10,541 nt of DNA from Candidatus Hydrogenedentota bacterium (GTDB lineage: Bacteria > Hydrogenedentota > Hydrogenedentia > Hydrogenedentales > CAITNO01). Positions 6,998 to 10,541 of this stretch are shown one piece after another. Under the pieces are notes generated by a model. The model was not told the DNA's origin, did no database searches, and saw only the letters and a program-made list of their open reading frames with translations. Position 1 is the stretch's first letter. Each line of letters opens with the position of its first letter. Where the stretch lies: assembly GCA_903822375.1 (NCBI GenBank), contig CAIJOU010000637.1, positions 1 through 10,541 on the forward strand, given 5' to 3'. The position numbers and the translations under genes are program-made.

Positions 6998-7340
6998 GCA
7001 GCAATATCCTGGCGGCCTGCATGCGGCCTAGGGCCCCCGACACTTGCGGCATGGCTGGCAAGACCGCGGCGGTCGGTCACCTGTGCAGGAAGCGCGGGAG
7101 CGCCGGGGTGACGTAGATTTCGGCGAAGTAGTCGGACGTGGTGATAATTGTCGACATCCAGAAGACGTTCACGGAGTCAGTTTCGTCCACAGGGTCCATG
7201 CAGTCCACGAAGTGCAAGGCAGTTGAGAGAGCAATCGCCGTTCTCAGGTACATGCAAAGAACGTTTGTCCATTCTGCGGTCCGCATCAGTTCGGTCAAGG
7301 GCGCACGAGGAGTTGCTTTTCACAGAGAGGGGTGTCGTGT
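6998..7340. other. 343-bp intergenic region without a supported gene
   Basis: The region lies between two rightward genes. Near its left end is a GC-rich dyad, GACCGC-G-GCGGTC (7062-7074), which could fold as a 5-bp stem with a 3-nt loop but has no U-tract. A minus-strand open frame (7077-7298, 73 codons from a TTG) is the only sizeable frame with some protein-like character. It has no ribosome site, and its third codon positions are not GC-rich as in the neighbouring genes. It may be a decayed remnant or chance. No promoter for the downstream gene is convincing. Confidence 0.4.
7325..7332 (+). promoter_or_regulatory. Ribosome binding site of the GspG-tailed membrane protein gene
   Basis: GAGAGGGG lies 8 nt before ATG 7341. 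This argues against the in-frame GTG at 7332, which overlaps the site itself. Confidence 0.55.
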
Positions 7341-8684
7341 ATGGGAATGCAAGAAGGCGGAAAGAGAAGACACATCCGGCGAGGGGCGTATGTTGTCTTC
7401 ATTCTTATTGTTGGCACACTTGTATTTCTAATCGTTGTCGCGTACACCCTGCCGAAATCAGGGGATACCCTCGAATTGCAGGAGGCCATCAAGGAAGGCC
7501 GGCTGGAAAAAGAGGCCCGCAGTGCCGAATTCGAAAAGGCCCGTGAATCGGCGCTCCCAAACGGCATTCTGAATAAAGAGTGGCGCTTTTCATCGCTCCT
7601 GGAGTGGTGCAACGGTCCAACTTTCAGGGCCACACAGCTTCTCGTCACCAGCTGTGTTGAAACTCCAGGCGAACTCACCGAGGCCAATCTGAAACGGATT
7701 CGCCAGCTCGCGAGGGACGATTTGTTCCGTCATGCGAACAACCCATTTCTGTTTCCGGTTGACCTTGCCACCTGCTCGAGGCAGGACATGCTCGACCGCC
7801 TGTGCCCTTATTTGCTGAATCTGAGGGCGTTGGTGGAAATTGAAGCCGGACTGAAGTTGGGACTCTGCTCCGAGGCCCTAAACGTCTACCACAATCCGCG
7901 CAAGGCCAACATGGTGGGTGTCGCAACCTTCTTTGCGGGCCGGGCCTCCTGCGAGGTGCTTGGGGGCGAATCAACGCGCGCGGCAGATACGCTTATCAGC
8001 GGATACACGCTTGCCGCCATGCTGGCGGAGTGGCCGCACATCTATGGGCAGGTCGAGCGAAATCTCGCTGACAAGACACTCGATCTCGTGCTTTGGCGAT
8101 TGGCGGATGCCGGCCCCCTTGACCAGGCTGTGCAGGACCGGATACTGGCCGCTCTCGAAACACGCAAGCCCAACGACCCACTTGCGAAGGCGTTCCGGCT
8201 TAATGCCGCACGCATCGAAATCGGCGAAGAGTCCGATTCTCGCGGGTATCCAAAGCCGGTGGACATCGGTTTTGCATTCACTGGACGCGGGGCATTCACC
8301 CTTTCGAAGCTGATCATACCGTTGCTCGACCGGCCACCGTGGCAAACATCGGCCCAACTCGGGCCGATTCGGCAGCATAGAATCGCCGGTTACTGGGCAA
8401 ACAAGTTCTCCGACAGCGCCATCGTGTCATACAAGCAGCACGCACGCGAGGCACTAAGCGCCGATATCGCCCGGTTGGCTTTCGCGCTTAAGGCTTGGAA
8501 ACGTGAACATGGCGCCTATCCGCAAACACTGTCGGAGTTGACGCCGTTTCCTTTGCCGCAGATACCAAGGGAGCCTCTGTCCGGTGAACCGGTCAAATAT
8601 GAGAATTCAGGTCAGACCTTCATATTCTCCGGTCCCGCCGACGCCGATGTCGATGCCAATCAATACTGGGTCGCACGCAATTAA
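7341..8684 (+). CDS. Bitopic membrane protein with a GspG-like C-terminal tail, function unknown
   Basis: I do not recognise a named family for the whole 447-residue product. The first 15 residues are basic (KRRHIRR) and are followed by one strongly hydrophobic segment at about 16-36, giving an N-in, body-out topology. Charged helix follows (44-70), then a long, mostly helical middle (80-370) with several cysteines (C90, C105, C145, C155, C176, C204). Residues 375-447 differ: a helix DIARLAFALKAWKREHGAYP is followed by a proline-rich turn region (LPQIPREPLSGEPVKY) and a short beta end with FIFSGPADADVDANQYW. This is the pattern of the C-terminal part of type II secretion major pseudopilins (GspG). 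There is no prepilin peptidase site at the N-terminus, so it is not itself a pseudopilin. ATG 7341 is preferred: GAGAGGGG (7325-7332) lies 8 nt upstream. It is convergent with the surface-protein gene. Confidence 0.75.
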   Translation: MGMQEGGKRRHIRRGAYVVFILIVGTLVFLIVVAYTLPKSGDTLELQEAIKEGRLEKEARSAEFEKARESALPNGILNKEWRFSSLLEWCNGPTFRATQLLVTSCVETPGELTEANLKRIRQLARDDLFRHANNPFLFPVDLATCSRQDMLDRLCPYLLNLRALVEIEAGLKLGLCSEALNVYHNPRKANMVGVATFFAGRASCEVLGGESTRAADTLISGYTLAAMLAEWPHIYGQVERNLADKTLDLVLWRLADAGPLDQAVQDRILAALETRKPNDPLAKAFRLNAARIEIGEESDSRGYPKPVDIGFAFTGRGAFTLSKLIIPLLDRPPWQTSAQLGPIRQHRIAGYWANKFSDSAIVSYKQHAREALSADIARLAFALKAWKREHGAYPQTLSELTPFPLPQIPREPLSGEPVKYENSGQTFIFSGPADADVDANQYWVARN

Positions 8685-8829
8685 TGTCCCTTCCGGCAAG
8701 GGTGGAGGCATTTCCATCCGGGCGATTCGCAACCGCAAGTTGAGAGCCGTTCCGCATTATGCTGGGCTGGCTTTTGATTGCCGTGGAAAGTGCCATTATT
8801 GCAGCGCCCCGAAACCGGGCTAAAGACAA

Positions 8830-8857
8830 GGGGCCGCCGGAATAATCCGGCGGCCCC
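8830..8857 (-). terminator. Intrinsic terminator of the surface-protein gene
   Basis: Two perfect 12-base arms (8830-8841 and 8846-8857) enclose a 4-nt loop. An additional A-T pair (8829/8858) extends the stem to 13 bp. It begins about 26 nt after the stop codon at 8884. Read on the minus strand, the stem is followed by TTGTCTTTA, a U-rich tail. On the plus strand the flank is TGAATCAACC, so it is unlikely to work efficiently for the convergent gene ending at 8684. Confidence 0.85.
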
Positions 8858-8883
8858 TGAATCAACCGGGCATCAGTTTGAAC

Positions 8884-10541
8884 CTAGCGGCGGCGGCGGC
8901 GCAATGCCGAAACGCCGCCAAATCCGGCGGCACCGGCCAGCAGCGCCAAGCCCAAAGGTGTGACAACGGGCAGATTCTCACCAACACGCACACTGATGGG
9001 ACCGTAAGTGTGGTTGGTGTATGTACGTCCGCTTCCCGAGCCGGTGGCTGTCTGGTAGACGCAGGTATAGTTGCCTGTATCGGCCACTTCCAGCGGGGAA
9101 AGGACAAGGCAGCGCATGTGACTGCCAAGCACTTTGGCGCCGTCACTCACCGGCTTGCCGTCGTGGTACCACTGGATTGTGCCGTCCCATGACGGATGCA
9201 CCAACAGCGGCAGGCGCGTGCTGGCACCGGCCTTGAACAGGCCCTCGCCTGTCCTCGGAGTTAACGTTGGGTCGAGAGCCGCGTTCGCATAGGCCTCCGG
9301 TCCATCCGGCAGAAAGTATGCATATTCCTGCTCGTTGGTGTATCCATCCCCGTCCGGGTCGGCGCTGGGCGCAAGAGCGGCGGGAAATCCTGTATAGGCA
9401 CTCGGATCAAGTGAACCCACCTGCGTTGGAAAATTATCCACCTGATTCAACAGCGTAACCAGGGTTGTCGCAAGGAAGACCGAGTTGGGGTCTCCCAGTG
9501 TCATATACCCCGCAAGCAGCGTGTCAAGCCCGGGAAGAAGAATGTCGCCGATACTGCCTATACCGCCCAGGGTGTTCTGTATTTGGCCAATGTTATTCTG
9601 CCAGGCAGCGATTACGTCGGCGGCCTTTGGCCCGCCGCGCGAGGACAGGTTCAGCGAGGGATGGTTGAGCATGTGGGTGATAAGCGCAAACTCATAGGAC
9701 TCCAGCATGGTGTTTCCCGGAATCACATAGGGATCTTCAAGGCTGCCGCCGTCCGCGAAGAAGGCGCCGTTGGCGTCAAACCGCATCGGACTGAAACTCA
9801 TCGTGGGCAGCAATTCGGCAAGATAGGGATGAAACGCAATGTCCAAGTAGTTTAGCGAACCGTTAAAATCGCTGTCACCGGGCCGCACCATGTCCTGGAA
9901 GGCATAGGTGCCGTTGTAGTTGAAGAAGCCGTTGTTGTCGCCCTCGCCGCCAAGCGGCACGCCATTGTCAGCGCGCACAATCGTGTCGTCGTCAAGAACT
10001 TTCAGGTACACGTTTCCGCTCATACCCTGCAGATTCACCGTCACAGTCCATACGGACGCGTTGGCGCCCTGCTGAACGCCGGCGATCTTTGTGGATTTCT
10101 CCCCCGACTTGGTCGCGACAAACGCGTCAAAATCCCCCGCGTCAACCCCCGTCACCGCGTGGGTGAAGGTAACTTCAAATGTCTGGAAACCGCCCACCGT
10201 GGGCTGGGGGATGATCGACAGAACCTTCGGATAATTGAGCCACTCGCGGACCCTCACATCGAGGGCGCGCTTGGCGATCAGGTCATAGCCCTCGCGCTGG
10301 AGGTGGATGTCCTGGTCGATGTAGGCAAGCCGCGGGTCCTGATGGAGCGGATCGCCGCCCGGCCAGGGGTCGTAGGTGGGATAGCTGCCCGGCAGCGGTG
10401 CCACGCCGGGAAGCACGTCCACCGTGCTGAGCGGGCGCGCGGCTGGATAAGGCGGTGAAGTTACCCCCATTTCTTGGACAGTGGCTAAGTAAAGATTTGG
10501 CGGCTTGAGCCGGCCGGCCGCCAGGCGGACAATGTCCGCAA
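8884..10541 (-). CDS. C-terminal part of a multidomain cell-surface protein with Ig-like modules and a hydrophobic/Arg C-terminal anchor (5' truncated by window)
   Basis: The frame is open from the right edge, with 551 visible codons; numbering here starts at the first complete one. The ATG at 10470 is probably internal: 23 protein-like codons precede it without a stop and it lacks a ribosome site. Residues ~107-190 resemble the bacterial Ig-like module with FEVTFTHAVTGVDAGDFD and LKVLDDDTIV. DSDFNGSLNYLD (222-233) looks like a dockerin-type or EF-hand-like calcium loop. DPDGDGYTNEQE (394-405) is a thrombospondin-3/EF-hand-like calcium repeat. Residues ~438-520 form an I-set-type Ig domain (WYHDGKPV 457-464, DTGNYTC 487-493). 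The end is a sorting-signal-like tail: LPVVTPLG, a hydrophobic stretch, and a terminal run of five arginines, comparable to IPTL-/PEP-CTERM-type anchors. An exported, envelope-attached protein with an adhesive or structural role is inferred. The terminator follows directly. No exosortase is visible in the window. Confidence 0.8.
   Translation of the reverse strand, partial: ADIVRLAAGRLKPPNLYLATVQEMGVTSPPYPAARPLSTVDVLPGVAPLPGSYPTYDPWPGGDPLHQDPRLAYIDQDIHLQREGYDLIAKRALDVRVREWLNYPKVLSIIPQPTVGGFQTFEVTFTHAVTGVDAGDFDAFVATKSGEKSTKIAGVQQGANASVWTVTVNLQGMSGNVYLKVLDDDTIVRADNGVPLGGEGDNNGFFNYNGTYAFQDMVRPGDSDFNGSLNYLDIAFHPYLAELLPTMSFSPMRFDANGAFFADGGSLEDPYVIPGNTMLESYEFALITHMLNHPSLNLSSRGGPKAADVIAAWQNNIGQIQNTLGGIGSIGDILLPGLDTLLAGYMTLGDPNSVFLATTLVTLLNQVDNFPTQVGSLDPSAYTGFPAALAPSADPDGDGYTNEQEYAYFLPDGPEAYANAALDPTLTPRTGEGLFKAGASTRLPLLVHPSWDGTIQWYHDGKPVSDGAKVLGSHMRCLVLSPLEVADTGNYTCVYQTATGSGSGRTYTNHTYGPISVRVGENLPVVTPLGLALLAGAAGFGGVSALRRRRR

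Noticed and set aside
7143..7148. GATAAT as a -10 element for the gene at 7341
   Set aside because: No acceptable -35 hexamer lies 16-18 nt upstream, and the site is almost 200 nt from the start codon.
1..10541. A joint lipid-metabolism or defence island made of the desaturase, ceramidase-like and CoA-transferase genes
   Set aside because: The genes lie on alternating strands with separate control regions, and no shared motif or partner gene links them, so co-function is not supported by this sequence.
1..10541. Insertion sequences, CRISPR arrays, tRNA or rRNA genes
   Set aside because: No transposase, direct-repeat array, or tRNA/rRNA-like sequence was seen on reading the window.

Overview
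This is a GC-rich bacterial window of single genes on alternating strands, with no operon longer than one gene. The taxonomic reading is tentative. Three features are commonly seen together in large-genome environmental bacteria of the PVC/Hydrogenedentota kind: a surface protein with Ig-like modules and a hydrophobic, arginine-tailed C-terminal anchor, a membrane protein with a GspG-like C-terminal tail, and a short ceramidase-like protein. No rRNA, tRNA, mobile element, CRISPR array or marker gene is visible to confirm this.

Layout, left to right: (1) 52-2076, minus strand, a secreted protein of 674 residues with a six-hairpin (alpha/alpha) glycosidase-like core. (2) 2207-3679, plus strand, a CrtI-type carotenoid/phytoene desaturase, divergent from gene 1 across about 130 bp. 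(3) 3882-5285, minus strand, a membrane-anchored neutral ceramidase-like hydrolase, convergent with gene 2. (4) 5645-6997, plus strand, an acetyl-CoA hydrolase/4-hydroxybutyrate CoA-transferase family enzyme. It is divergent from gene 3 across 359 bp that contain a near-consensus sigma-70 promoter and a perfect inverted repeat. (5) 7341-8684, plus strand, an unrecognised bitopic membrane protein whose last ~70 residues resemble the C-terminal part of type II secretion major pseudopilins. (6) 8884 to the right edge, minus strand, the C-terminal part of a multidomain surface protein followed by a strong intrinsic terminator. Its reading frame is open through the edge of the window, so its true start lies outside.

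The genes do not form an obvious pathway. A desaturase, a ceramidase-like enzyme and a CoA-transferase could each touch lipid metabolism, but they are transcribed separately and nothing in the sequence ties them together. I see no defence system, biosynthetic cluster or other novel multi-gene system. The points most worth following are the unassigned glycosidase, the reduced ceramidase-like protein with an altered metal-site motif, the GspG-tailed membrane protein, the edge-truncated surface protein, and the regulatory DNA between genes 3 and 4.
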